A stretch of 64,000 nucleotides of DNA, from positions 44,064,202 to 44,128,201 of the forward strand of contig NC_034410.1 in the NCBI RefSeq assembly GCF_002078875.1, given 5' to 3'. This DNA comes from Numida meleagris (lineage: Eukaryota > Chordata > Aves > Galliformes > Numididae). The position numbers and the translations under genes were made by a program. Of this stretch, positions 1-10,855 are shown one piece after another; position 1 is the first letter of the stretch, and each line of letters starts with the position of its first letter. Under the pieces are notes generated by a model that saw only the letters and a program-made list of their open reading frames with translations, ran no database searches and had not been told where the DNA came from.

Positions 1-3000
1 GAAACATCTTTTACTGCCATTTCCATCTGTGATTGTACAGATGGAAAGGATTCTTGTTTTGCTGGAAATCACGTTTCAGTGGTTTAAGCTAGCTCTTCCT
101 GTCAAGCCATTTCCCCTCTCTTTGGCTAACTCTTCTTCCCCTGTTGATACTACCAACATTTCGTTGGTTTTTTTTATTCTTGAATTAAGGGTGCTTGCAC
201 AAAGGATGATGAATTATGGAAACAAAGCACGATGTTTTATTTATATCTGAATTTATTTATTATTGAATTTATTTATTTATTTATGCCTGAAGCAATGTAA
301 GTGTCCAAGCTGCTGAGAGTAGTCAGGCATTAAGTACTTCTAGGCAACTCAGCAGCCTATGAAATCTCCGCATCATTTCTTCTCCATGAAGATTATATAT
401 TTCATTGTTCAAGCTCTTAAAGTAGTAAGGTTCTCCATTAATTGCCCTATTTTTCTCTTCACATTGTACTCAGCCATTAGAATCTTCTCTTTTTTTGTCA
501 CTATAACATTATACCACTGTTAAGCTCTGTTAAACTGTCATGGAAGGCAGTGACTAGTAAGTAATTCCTTAGAGCATAGTTGACATCAACATGTCAAGAA
601 ATAGAGCAAGGGAAACTTTCTATTGCTAAAAGCCCTGCTAGTTTTGACCATGTCAACTGCAGTGCAGTTATGTTCAGCTCCACTCTCAAGCCTGTTTCTC
701 AGTCAACAGGCCTCACCTTCTTCGTGTGGGAAGTTTATGGGGTTGGGGAGAAGAAAAGTTTGGCTTTGTTTCCAGTTCATTTATCTTTTCAGGGTAACTA
801 GATTGAATACAGACTTGACAAAAACAACACCAGAACCCGAATCTGCCTTGCCCATTCTCTGAATCCTGTGGGAGTTCATTGTACAGCTTTAAGAAGGCCC
901 TGAAATCCCATTAAGAGTTTGTCTTCTGCTTGGGCAAGCAAGACCTGGGATACTGGCCATGTTGCGGTGTGGGAAGAATAGAGCTACCATTGCCTAGCCA
1001 TCAATGGCAGTCAGCAACCCTGACATTCAAAACATTATTTTCCAGGAGATAAAATATTATGGTTGGAAAAGGAATAACTCAAGTCTTAAAATCTACACAG
1101 CATTCTGTATGAGTGTCTACAGCCTGACAATGTTGCACAAACGGAAAAACATTTTTTCTTTAAAATTGTCCTCGATACTTTCACTGAAGAAACCCAAGAT
1201 CCAACAGGCGATTAAAACTCACAGGACAAAACTTAAGAGTGCAGAAAAAAAGGAAAAGGTGGGGAGGAGTAGTGTTTTTCTGAATTAAGCATCAACCTTT
1301 GACACAAAAAAAGTTATCGCATTTTTTAATGACTGAGAAAATGGTACAAAATTGATTTGTTTAGTACTACATATGAGATACTACGAATAGCATGCATTTT
1401 AAATACTCGGTAAGTATATATTTGCTTAGTGAATAAAATGAAAATATGTTCTAATATGTGACTCTTATAAGCTGATACTCAAATAGCACAGAATGTGAGA
1501 TCTATTCCCATCTAACAGAATGATAAGCTGATAAGCAATAGGCACTAGCAGCAAAGTGAGAAAGTGCCTATGCACTGTGTACAGCCTCTATAATGAATTA
1601 AGGGTTTTGTTCACTTTTTAAATTGAGAGCTTAGAAAGAGTTTTGGAGACTACAGTGATCAGGAGCTGCTAAAAATATACTGCTGAAATCAACTTCTAAA
1701 ATTTTCCTTTCAAATTTTTTAATAGATGTGAATATGAGAATATGAAGATCATATACCTCGTGTTTGTCTTCTCTTCTTTACTACTAAAACCAAATTCTCA
1801 TAATGAATCCAAATAAGAGAGCCAGGCTGCTTCAAATATCAACTTCATGCTCATCACCCCCAACATAACATAGGTCTCGTCCTGATTAGAAAACCATTTT
1901 CTGCAATTATCTTTGAATCTGGTCAAGAGATTTGGTATTTCAGGCCTGATATTCTAGGAAAATAATATGAATTGGAGAATTTTGCTTAGGAAATGAGGAA
2001 ACCCTCGATATCACTTTAGAACATCTCTTACGTACTATGTAAGCGATGTCAAAAGACACAGACAAAACAAAGTGCTCTCACCTGCTGCAATACAGTGGAT
2101 AAAAACTGCAGCTTTAAATGAAGATCAAAAGCCTTTTGTTTTTCCTAGATAGTGGGAAAGCAGTTAAATAAAAAGGCAGAAAAGTTATGTTAATATCTGC
2201 AAAGGTTAATATTTATAAAGGTTCAGACTTAGAACTTTGGGATGAGCACAGGGATAAAGAAATTAACAAATATAAAATACTATGAAGTATTACCCTCATT
2301 ACTAAAATATTTAAAACAAAACAATGTCTAATTTATTTTATATTCAAAATAACTGATCTCATTAAGACAGATTCTGCAAATGACACATAGTTTTTTACAA
2401 AATAAAGCAGATTGGAAATACTGATTTCTACCCCCTCCAAAATGAAGTGGCAATAGCAACTGAAGGAGACTTTTGCAGCAGTGAAAAGTCAGCCATCTCT
2501 TCAATTTTTGGATGCTGTGTGTGTTTCACATTACAAAAGGGTACGTACTTCGCTTATGCCTGTTACTCATGTCTGAAACACTTGAGCTGAATTGAGATGT
2601 CTTGTGCCAAATCACTTCTTACTGCTTACTATTGTCCCTCTCCTGGAGTTCACTGTCCCAAAACGAACTCATAGAATCCATCATACTACCACTCTCCAGA
2701 GTCAAGTCAGGAGGTTTACCTTAGTCTCCCTAATTTACTTAAGTCTATTCAACAAACTGAATGGTTTTGCATCGAAGCAGTGACAGAACCACAGTTGCGC
2801 TGTTGGCTGTGCTGAGACAGAAGCATCACTGAGCTGAAGAGCAGCACTTTCTTTACTTTCTTGAATGTCTTCCAGCTAGATCTGACAGATCTCATCTGTC
2901 ACTGCCAAATTTCTGGACTGCTTAGAAAAGACATGAAGACAGTAACTTCTTTTTTGTTACAATCTATTTTTCTTCTGCCATTCTGTTAAAGGAGTTTACA

Positions 3001-4239
3001 CTAATCTTAACTGATTTTCTGTGGCCGTACCTGTCAAATGACTTTTACATTTTCTTGCTAAGTAAATAAGTCTTCAGTAATCACACAACTGAATGAGATC
3101 CCTATTTCATGCACACTGGACAGAGCTGTCTTGGACAAACATTCACGTAAGTATAAAATCCGAGGCTACTGAAAACCTATTTACAAAGGTGTTGCATTCC
3201 CTGTGTGAAGCCAGCTGAAATCTCACATATTCTTCACTTCTCCAGGTAGATTCAATTGCTTAAACACGAGGTGCAGTTTGAAACACCGCAAAGCAACTGA
3301 AGACTTTCAGACATAGCTGTCAGACAGACATGAGAGACGTATCTTCCCCAGACTAGCAGCTTATGATTCTGTGGGATATCCCAAGACATCTCAGATGGAC
3401 AAGAAATCCAGACTTGGGCAACTGCACTGAGCACAGAAGGTGTCAGAACTGGGGGATCACAAACACCACTGTCCATTATTTAAAACTTAAAAAAAAAAAT
3501 TACAATTACGCTCTTGAAGCAACTATTGTGCTTGAAATCAGACTCAGATTTTGACAAAACAAGCTCAGGATCAATTTCATTTTCCACAGTAAAGATCAAT
3601 AAATAGTATCTGGGAGAGAGCTCACAAATGGCATTTGTGTTCAGCAAAAACTAGAACACATACTCGACTGCTTTGTTGAACTGAGAACTTCAAATTTTGG
3701 ATCCATAGTCCAATAAGAAGATTGAAGTTTCGTGCTTCTTTTAGCAGGAAAAACCCACTGTTTCATCTTCTTTAGCCAAAAATCTCTTTTCTCTACTGTT
3801 GTTGAAAATTATCTGCATAGAAAACCTCAAATATCACATTTCACAATGTTTTCCATGTTCCATTTACACTTTTGGACTTTGGAATACTGCCTAGATAATT
3901 AACATCATAATAAAAGCTGTGTGCCACTAAAATATAAGAATAATTTTGAGCATCCTGCATAAAAAAATGTGGAACAGCATACACACAAGTATCTTCTGAC
4001 TTGCCAACCCAGGAACAGCAATGCAGTAAAGCTGCTATTCTTATGCTATTAAATTTTCTTGCTTAAGTAAGTCACAGGATTCTGGTTATTTGGGAACTTG
4101 CACACAGTTGTTACTAAAGCATTCAGGCACAGAAAACTGGATGGCAGCTAACCTGCCGAGATAAACAAAGAAGCTGAAATACCTAAGAATTCCTCTGCAA
4201 AGTTTTCAGTTCTGGAAGTTGCAAGATAATCACTCCAAA

Positions 4240-4640
4240 AACTCTGGCAAGGCCCCATCTGCAGCACTGCATTCAGCTCTGGGCCCTCAGCACAAGAATG
4301 ATGCGGAGCTGCTGGAGCGGATCCAGAGGAGGTGGCAAGGATGCTTAGAGGAATGGTGCACCTCTCCTAAGGAGACAGGCTGAGGGGGCTGGGCTCGTTC
4401 AGCCTGGAGAAGGCTCCTGGGAGATGACACTGAAACCTTCCAGTACCCAAAGGGGCCTACGGGAAAGCTGGGGAGGTGTTCTTTGTCAGGGAGTGTAGCA
4501 ATAGCACAATGGATAATGGCTTTAAACTTACAGAGTCTATTTAGATTAGGTGAACTGAAGAAATCATTTCCTATGCGGGTGGTGAGGCACTGGAACAGCT
4601 GGATAAAGTAGTGATTCTCCAGCCACATCAAGGCAGGAGC
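4240..4640 (+). mobile_element. CR1 LINE fragment (ORF2 end and 3' region)
   Basis: 5'-truncated CR1 retrotransposon in the plus direction. Recognisable CR1 blocks in order are the ATTCAGCTCTGGGCCCTCAG block, GCTGGAGCGGATCCAGAGGA, GAGCACCTCTCCTA-like sequence, AGGCTGAGGGGGCTGGGCTC, CCTGGAGAAGGCTCC, GGAAAGCTGGGGAGG and GGTGGTGAGGCACTGGAACA. The match fades after about 4605-4640, so the usual terminal octamer repeat is missing. A 168-codon frame on the opposite strand here is only antisense to the element. Edges are approximate. Confidence 0.88.
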
Positions 4641-5600
4641 ATACATCTCTCCATCAAACAAGTCCCATGAGCCCTCTTTTGCAGAACTTCTCTCAGTGAG
4701 CGCTGGGCACCCTCTCCAAGGGCAAAGCCACCAGCACATGGGCCCAGCGAGCTGGCTGTCTCTTCTGCTGAAGAAACGTGCACTGACATCCACAGCTACC
4801 TGCTATTCCTCACACTAAAGAGAGGTGCCAGGCATATTTTCTAGCAACTGTCAATGTCATTATATTAGTACTTGAAAAGTGCTAATCTACCTGGTGAGAA
4901 ATGTAAGATGTACTCTCTCAAAGGAAAGAATATAGCACAAATACACATTAAACTGATGCTTGTAGCTCATACTTTACCCAAAATAAAACTTTATGAAATC
5001 CAAGGTAAGCAAAATATTTCCAGAAAATGAAGGCACATGCCTTAATAACTTAATAAGCACAAAATATTACCTATCTAAACAAGTGTGCTGTAGGCTTATA
5101 TTTGCTTCAGAGAGCTGTGAACCTCCACAAGTCCATTTTAGGCAATCACAGAAATGCTGAAGATAATTGTGCTGAATTTGTAGCACTGTTTAAGTCATAA
5201 AATTAGCCAGTATTAATTAATACCCATTTAAATCCTCAAGCATCACACATGATCTAAACAAGTATCTCAAAGGTCAGCATTTTCCAACTTGCATCATAAA
5301 GGCAGTCATACAACGCAAAAGCTCAGCTGGAGGGGAGAACTGAAAATCCATAAATGTCCAACTTCAGCTAACTCCCCACTGAAAATACAAAGTGTGCCAA
5401 TTCTTCTCATTAATAGAAGACTTAATATACTAAGTATTTTTAAAGCATCATATAATCAATGTGATTACATGAGATTCCCAAACTCCTATAAAAAAAATAA
5501 CTCTAGACTTCAAAAGGTGTAGACATGTAGAAGTCAGATTTTCATGAGCACCAAGTACTCAATTTCCAGTGATTCAACATAAGATAAATGTTTTTAGAAA

Positions 5601-5606
5601 TCTTAT
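5601..5606. repeat. Left target-site duplication TCTTAT of the provirus
   Basis: The hexamer TCTTAT directly precedes the TGTGGG start of the 5' LTR and recurs directly after the 3' end at 6741-6746. Six-base duplications are typical of class II (betaretrovirus-like) endogenous retroviruses. This pair sets both ends of the insertion. Confidence 0.8.
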
Positions 5607-5761
5607 TGTGGGAAAAAAAGACTAACTCCTCACTTTGACTAACAAAAGACCTTGGGACACATGACCAAGAGGTTGTTACGCGGGTATAAAAGGTTGTAAG
5701 TACGTACAATAAAGGGTCTTTGTCCTGCACTAGCAATGGAGTCCCTGCCTCAATTGCCACA
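5607..5761 (+). repeat. 5' LTR of the provirus, with promoter and poly(A) signal
   Basis: 155-bp LTR starting TGTGGG and ending CACA. It holds a TATA box (TATAAAA, 5685-5691) and a poly(A) signal (AATAAA, 5708-5713) only about 17 bases later, so R is very short. The part before the TATA box is only 78 bp, much shorter than a typical betaretroviral U3, which suggests a deletion or a minimal LTR type. Confidence 0.75.
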
Positions 5762-5763
5762 AA

Positions 5764-5781
5764 TGCCGTCCAAACAGGGAC
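5764..5781 (+). other. Primer binding site, tRNA-Lys3 type
   Basis: 18 bases, two bases after the LTR end, matching 15 of 18 positions of the primer site complementary to tRNA-Lys3. The last nine bases (AACAGGGAC) are exact. Position and match together support the provirus reading and show which tRNA primed the ancestor. Confidence 0.75.
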
Positions 5782-5826
5782 CCTGTATCAGGGTCGGAGC
5801 AGGACGGTGGTGAGCAATGGGGAACA

Positions 5827-6021
5827 ATGGGATCAAATGTACCAAAAGAACAGGAGGCGGTTTGCAAAGTAATGGAAGCGATTTTGCAGAAGCACCAGGC
5901 TAAAGTGGAAGGCTTTGATTTAAGGCGACTGTTGGTGTGGGTCTCTCGTAACGTAGAGGGAATAGATGGGGCTACGATTTATGACACAGAAACGTGGGAC
6001 AAAGCGGGAGTGAGGCTGTGA
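5827..6021 (+). pseudogene. gag 5' fragment (matrix-like) of the provirus
   Basis: 64 codons from an ATG followed by glycine (MGSN, a myristoylation-type start) to a TGA. The fragment is helical and charged, with LRRLLVWVSR in the middle. Its place just after the leader and primer site, and the start motif, make it a matrix remnant. The frame ends early, and the following bases to about 6150 carry no long frame. It is a dead fragment of an old endogenous virus. Confidence 0.65.
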
Positions 6022-6151
6022 GACACAGCTACGCTCTCTGACCCTGTGGCTAAAGACCTTTTGGGGCCCTGGAGGTCGGTTTACCCTTTAGGCCCCAGAC
6101 TACTGAGCCCGAGGAAGGAACCAGACTTGCACCCGCCCGATCACGTGATGT

Positions 6152-6538
6152 TTGGCATGTGATCTGCAAAGAAACAGAGTGGGAGGGGTGTTTGACGTCG
6201 TTCAGAGACTGCATTCAGCTCTTGCCTGCCCTGTGATTTATGAACCTAATAGGCACCCCAAATGGGAGGGTATAAGCTTTCAAATAATAAAAGAGCTCCA
6301 GAAAGTGGTCCTTGGATTCGGGCTCGGCTCCCCCTGTACCAGTAATCTGTTAGTCTCTGTTATGAAAAGTTACACTCTTTGTCCTGGTGATTCCAAGACC
6401 TTGGCACAACTGAGTTTGACAAGTACCCAGTACATGATGTGGATGGGCTTTTGGAGAGAATCCAAACAACAAAAGGCGATAGAGAATACACTCACCAACG
6501 CCACAGGCCAAGCCACCATCAATCAGTCTGAGTTTTAG
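6152..6538 (+). pseudogene. gag capsid-like fragment of the provirus
   Basis: 128 codons whose second half resembles betaretroviral capsid: the stretches ISFQIIKELQKVV, GLGSPCTSNLLVSVMKSYTL, CPGD and STQYMMWMGFW follow the order of the capsid N-terminal domain helices in ERVK-type Gag. The frame stops at TAG 6536-6538, next to the 3' LTR-like end. Protease, reverse transcriptase, integrase and envelope regions are absent, and no polypurine tract precedes the right end. Confidence 0.7.
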
Positions 6539-6740
6539 TGTGGGAGTTTAGTGTGGGAGTTTAGACATGTTTTCAGTTTACTGAGATTACTGTTTGAGTT
6601 GATATTATTTCACACACGATGTGTGTGTCATCACTGATAACATTTTCTGGAGAAAACATCAATAGGTTTTAGATAACAGTGAATGTGTCTTTAGGTTTTT
6701 GCATGCTTGTTGGTATGTATTCCGTGCCTCAATTGCCACA
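6539..6740 (+). repeat. 3' LTR-like end of the provirus
   Basis: Begins TGTGGGAG and ends TGCCTCAATTGCCACA, directly before the second TCTTAT. Only the first seven and last sixteen or so bases match the 5' LTR. The middle lacks the TATA box and AATAAA. It opens with a perfect 13-bp tandem duplication (GTGTGGGAGTTTA at 6538-6550 and 6551-6563). It may be a diverged U3 joined to the LTR end by deletion. Confidence 0.55.
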
Positions 6741-6746
6741 TCTTAT
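6741..6746. repeat. Right target-site duplication TCTTAT
   Basis: Second copy of the hexamer found at 5601-5606, directly after the CA end of the provirus. Confidence 0.8.
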
Positions 6747-7214
6747 TCTATGGTCAGGTGCACTGTAAGTAGTAATTCCCTGTGATTTAAGGTTGCTAAT
6801 ATGTGCCAGAATAGAGCTTGAGAATAGAAAGCTAACAGCTAACAAAGACAGGCAGCACAGCCAAAATACAAGATCACTAGAATACAGTATTTAATCTGTG
6901 TTCAGGAGCTCCAAATTTACTGTAGGCAGCTGAGCTTTGCTCAGTTATAGCTTCTGTAGACTTAATTTGAAACTTCATGCCCATATCAGAAGTTTGGGTC
7001 TCTTGCTGAGAATGTTAAACATCAGTCTGTAAGATCTGGAATTCCCTATACATGTATTCTTCAAAAGTCAGGCGTTTAAAAAGGACAGCTTATACGGACA
7101 TCTGACTTTTGAGCCATCTAAAATAACTGGTTCCTTGAAAATGTTTTCTATGCTTCCCTCCATTAAGACATGCCATCTACTCATTTAAAAGTTAATGCAT
7201 GTGTATATATGCTT

Positions 7215-7316
7215 TAGGTTTTGTATGGCCTTGAAGTGGTCAGGCAGTTGGAATAGATGATCACTGAAGGTCCCTTCTGATGGAACTGTTCTATTCTATT
7301 CTGTTCTGTTCAAGTT
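7215..7316 (+). mobile_element. CR1 LINE 3' tip
   Basis: Short CR1 end in the plus direction. GTTGGAATAGATGATCACTG and AGGTCCCTTCTGATGGAACT are followed by ATTCT and GTTCT pentamer repeats, as in the CR1 3' untranslated end. Only about 100 bp of the element is present. Confidence 0.8.
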
Positions 7317-8559
7317 TGATATGTCTTCGTATTTTAGATTACCATAACCACAACTGGTATTATACACTATCACCTTCAGTATTTCATTCAAGGATGTTGA
7401 TCAGCCACCTTTCCAAAGAGAAGGTATGCGTCAGAGGATTTAAATTACCTGTAATGATGACTGTCAGGAATAAGAACGAAAGCAGTCTGTTTATTTCCAT
7501 ACAGCTGAAGCAAGTTTTGCTATCAATTCCTCTGAAGCCATGACCATGAATAGTACTAGGATATTTTGGTTTCATCATTATAGGTAAAAAGAATACGTAC
7601 TGTGACGAATGACTAAGACTTTTCTTCAGCCAAAATCAATAAAAAATTAAGAACTGTGAGCATTAACTTTTTCCTGAATACGGTACGTCTCTTTTAAACT
7701 TAAGAAAATTTTACTCTTTTACTAAAATTTATTAAGCAGTACATTATTTTAAATAATTGACATACAAATGTTAAAGTAATATATATAAAACAAGTAATAA
7801 TACTCTGTAGATGCATTGAGTAAGTACATTACATATAGGACATGAAAATCTCATCTACCTAATATAACCACTCAGCCCTAATACTGTCACCAGAGGCAGG
7901 AGTTTCCAAAGACCTGCAGAGACAGAAACAATTTACTCAGTTTAAGCATTTCATTTTTTTCCCCAGTGATTACTGGGGAACTTAATCAAGTTGTTTTAAG
8001 CCAAAAATCTACCACTTCCATTCAGAGAAAAAAGAAACACAGCTGGAGACATCAGGCCAAACACTGAAGATGAAACAGCAGCTACTTCCAGTGTATGGCA
8101 GGTAAGAATCTGGAGGTGAGAATATACACAAGCACAGGTTTGAGGCAGACCCTAGGAGTAGAGGGTTTGAAGTGACATCCATAGGCTATGTTAGGCGAAG
8201 GCATTCTCCATCCTTCCCACTGAAAATGGGACATTCACCTTGGACAGCAAAGTCATTTGCGTTCTGGTCCTTGCTCCCAGAACAGGTTTTTAATTCAGTC
8301 AGCAACGGCCAGCACGTTCACATAAGAAGCCCAGTGCTTCCTCTCTTTAGTCAAACATTCTTATCCACCAGATCCACTCAGGCTTGTTATTGTTTGCTGT
8401 ATGGCTACTCACCTCTTGGGGTCTTGACTGCACAGAAGCTCAGCTTTGAACAAGAGTTGGGCACTTTTCTATAATTCATCATTTGAAAGGTATTTTGTTC
8501 AAATGATAAAAAGAACTAATATACCAAGATGTGGAACCCGGATCAACTGATCCAGAGAC

Positions 8560-9690
8560 GCTGTCCAAGTGTATAGTTATGGTGTCAGGAAAGCCAAAAT
8601 CCACCTGGAGTTGAATTTGGTGAAGAACACAAATGGCAATAAGGCTTCTACAGATAAACCAGCAACGAAAGGCCGATGAAGGAAGATGGGACCCACTACT
8701 GAAGTGACTTAGTGACATGGGACAAGAAAATTTTATGGCTAAACAATATTATCTTCAGCTCAACTTACATGCAAGATTTGCTCTCAGGCCCCTGAGACCC
8801 ATGGAAGAGTGGAACAATGAAGAAAAGCTCTTGGTAGATGAGCAAACATCTCAACAAAAGGGACATATGCATTTTCATGGGACCTGATGGGGCATGCTCA
8901 CCAGAGCTGAGGGAGCTGGCCCTTAGCATTGTGAGATTGCTCTTTTTCATCTGTGAAAGATGATAATCTGGGGAATGTTGCTGAGCGCTGATCCAAAAGC
9001 AAATCCTCTTGGAAGCCACTTTCAAACATATGAAAGACAAGAAGGTGACTGGGAATAGTCAGCATGGATTTATGAAAAGGAAAATCATGCCTGGCCAACC
9101 TGATAGCTTTATACAATGAAGTAAATGACTACTTCACTGGACTCAAAGAGAGCATAAAATGATATTTTGACTTTAATGAGGCTTTCAGTACTGTCTCTCA
9201 TAATATCCTCATATATGAACTGATCTACTACACTATCTACTGTGTAGACAGGCAGGCAGTGAGATGGGTTGAAAACTGCCTGAACTGTTGGTCTGAAACG
9301 GTTGTGCTCAGGAGTCCAGCTGGAGGCCAGTCACTAGTTGTGTACCCCAGTGGCCAGTACTGTTTAACATCATTATCATTATTGACAGAAACAATGAGAC
9401 AGAGTGTACCCTAAACTGGGAGAAGTGGTTGATATCTGAGATGGCTTTCTTGCCATTCAGAGGGACCTTGACAGGCTGGAGAAATGGGCTGACAGGAATT
9501 TCATGAAGTTCAACAAAAGGAAATGCAAAGTCCCGCATCTGGGGAGGAATTCTCCCATACATCAGTATAGGCTGGAGACTGTCTGGCTGGGAAATAGCTT
9601 GACAGAAAAGAAATAGGATCCTGGTGGTCACCAAGTTGCACATCATCCACCAATGTGCCCTAGTAGAAAAGAAGGCCACTACAATCTAAC
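8560..9690 (+). mobile_element. Old CR1 LINE, reverse transcriptase region
   Basis: Plus-strand, heavily decayed CR1 ORF2. Visible in broken frames: the pre-RT stretch (GTGTCAGGAAAGCCAAAATC), the segment for GFMKRKIMPGQPDSF-like residues at about 9068-9107, TTTGACTTTAATGAGGCTTT (the DFxKAF motif), GTCTCTCATAATATCCTC, and the later [19 protein letters not shown] segment at about 9460-9520. The catalytic FADD region is missing: sequence runs from the ECTL codons (about 9398-9410) straight into later sequence. No intact frame remains, and the 3' end is absent. Edges are approximate. Confidence 0.82.
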
Positions 9691-10247
9691 AGACAAAAGA
9701 AAGAGACTACTTCCCCTTATTTAACATGTAAAATTTAGCTCATCTTTGGTTTACAAAGACAGACCAGCAATATCAAATTATTCAACAGAATATGTAGATT
9801 AGCTAGGGTATAACATGATGTAATTAAAGTCCAGAATTAAAGGCTATGGATAGGACTTTATGAATTCTCCTGTATGGTGAACTGAGCACAAAAATGGTTG
9901 AATACAGCACCGAGTACACCCTATGATATGAAAAGAAACTCAGAAGCAGGAAGAGAGCAGATATTAAGTCCTGTGGGGTGACACTGAAGTCAGACTTCTT
10001 ATTGTAAGGGTGAAATGAGATGAGTGGAAGATCTCCATTATCAGAACTGGATTATCCATTACTTGGCACTAGATTACCTTTTTGCTAGAATATGTTACTA
10101 CTGACAGAAGCTTATTATTTGATAGCATACAAGGGCTGTAAAGTTCTAAGGAAGCACAGAATATTCCTATAGAAAGAGGCAAAAGAAGAATCCATAACAT
10201 CAGAATGAGCTAAACAATACTAAGAAAAGGATAGCAAACAACAGGAC

Positions 10248-10282
10248 TGAAAAAAAAAAAACAAACAAAAAAAAAAAAAACA
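10248..10282. repeat. Interrupted poly-A tract
   Basis: Runs of A broken by single C bases, 35 bp, about 330 bp left of exon 10616-10855. No retrotransposon body that would explain it was recognised next to it. Confidence 0.85.
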
Positions 10283-10615
10283 AGCTGGAGGAAAAAAAAG
10301 GAGATATTGATATAGTTTCAAATAAAAACATACAAGCAGATTCTTAGTCAGTATAAGCAGACATAATTCCATTAGTATCATTCACTTAAGAGGTTTATTA
10401 CACAAAGTTCACTGCTTTTGAGTTAATGCAGTAGGCTCACAGGAAGGAACAAATGCCTTAGTTGAAGTTTTACCTGCACAAGGGTTGCAAGCTCAGACAC
10501 AGTTTGAAGACTGAAGTTTTTAAATCAACCATGACTTATTTTCTAGACACAAGTTCCTCTTTCTGGATTCTAACTTTTACAGCACTGGATCCACTTCCTT
10601 GTAATAAGCGCTTAC

Positions 10616-10855
10616 CTTCTTTAACTCCTCCTGAATACTTCTGCCGTTTTCTTCTGAGGACAAACTCTCCTTCTGGTTTTCAGGGTCTGTTCTAGGCTCA
10701 GACTCTTGTTCTTCACCAGAAGATGTTTCTTTGTCACTCATTTTTGCAGCGAGCTGAAATAACCTGGATTTAAGCTCCTCTTCCATAAGGTCAGGCTTGA
10801 TATTATGATGTTGATCCTCACTGCTTTTATCTGTTTCTGATAAATCATCCAAATC
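10616..10855 (-). CDS. MYRIP: MYRIP exon: segment before the actin-binding tail
   Basis: 240-bp exon (80 codons), phase 0 at both ends, acceptor CTAATTTCTTTGTAG and donor GTAAGCGC. It begins DLDDLSETDKSSEDQHHN. It contains LKSRLFQLAAKMSDKETSSG, then EEQESEPRTDPENQKESLSS, and ends GRSIQEELKK. Human MYRIP has LETKLFQLAAKMSDKETSSG and QSVQEELKKKYSAV at the same place. The next human exon begins YSAVSLCNISTEVLKV. No matching frame was seen in 1-10615, so the C-terminal exons lie beyond the left edge. Confidence 0.96.

Larger units (their letters stand above)
5607..6740 (+). mobile_element. Degraded class II endogenous retrovirus (ERVK-like), internally deleted
   Basis: Old avian provirus of only 1134 bp, flanked by TCTTAT duplications. 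In order it has a short 5' LTR, a tRNA-Lys3-type primer site, the start of gag with a glycine after the first methionine, a broken gap, a capsid-like gag segment, and a 3' end finishing in the same TGCCTCAATTGCCACA as the 5' LTR. There is no pol or env. The two LTRs share their last bases but differ upstream, so the right end has been rearranged or replaced. The insertion runs antisense to MYRIP. It cannot encode a working virus. Confidence 0.82.
1..10615. other. MYRIP intron on the 3' side (no further exon seen)
   Basis: AT-rich intronic DNA to the left of the last exon seen. Identified contents are a CR1 fragment, a small provirus remnant, a CR1 tip and an old CR1 reverse transcriptase remnant, each listed separately. 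It also has an ATTT-rich stretch at about 245-285 and a poly-A tract interrupted by C at about 10248-10282. I looked on the minus strand for the expected C-terminal MYRIP coding sequence and did not find it. The rest, about 300-4240 and 9690-10600 in particular, shows nothing I can name. Confidence 0.7.

Noticed and set aside
4287..4793. 168-codon open frame on the minus strand
   Set aside because: It is the antisense of the CR1 fragment at 4240-4640 plus flanking DNA; no domain is present.
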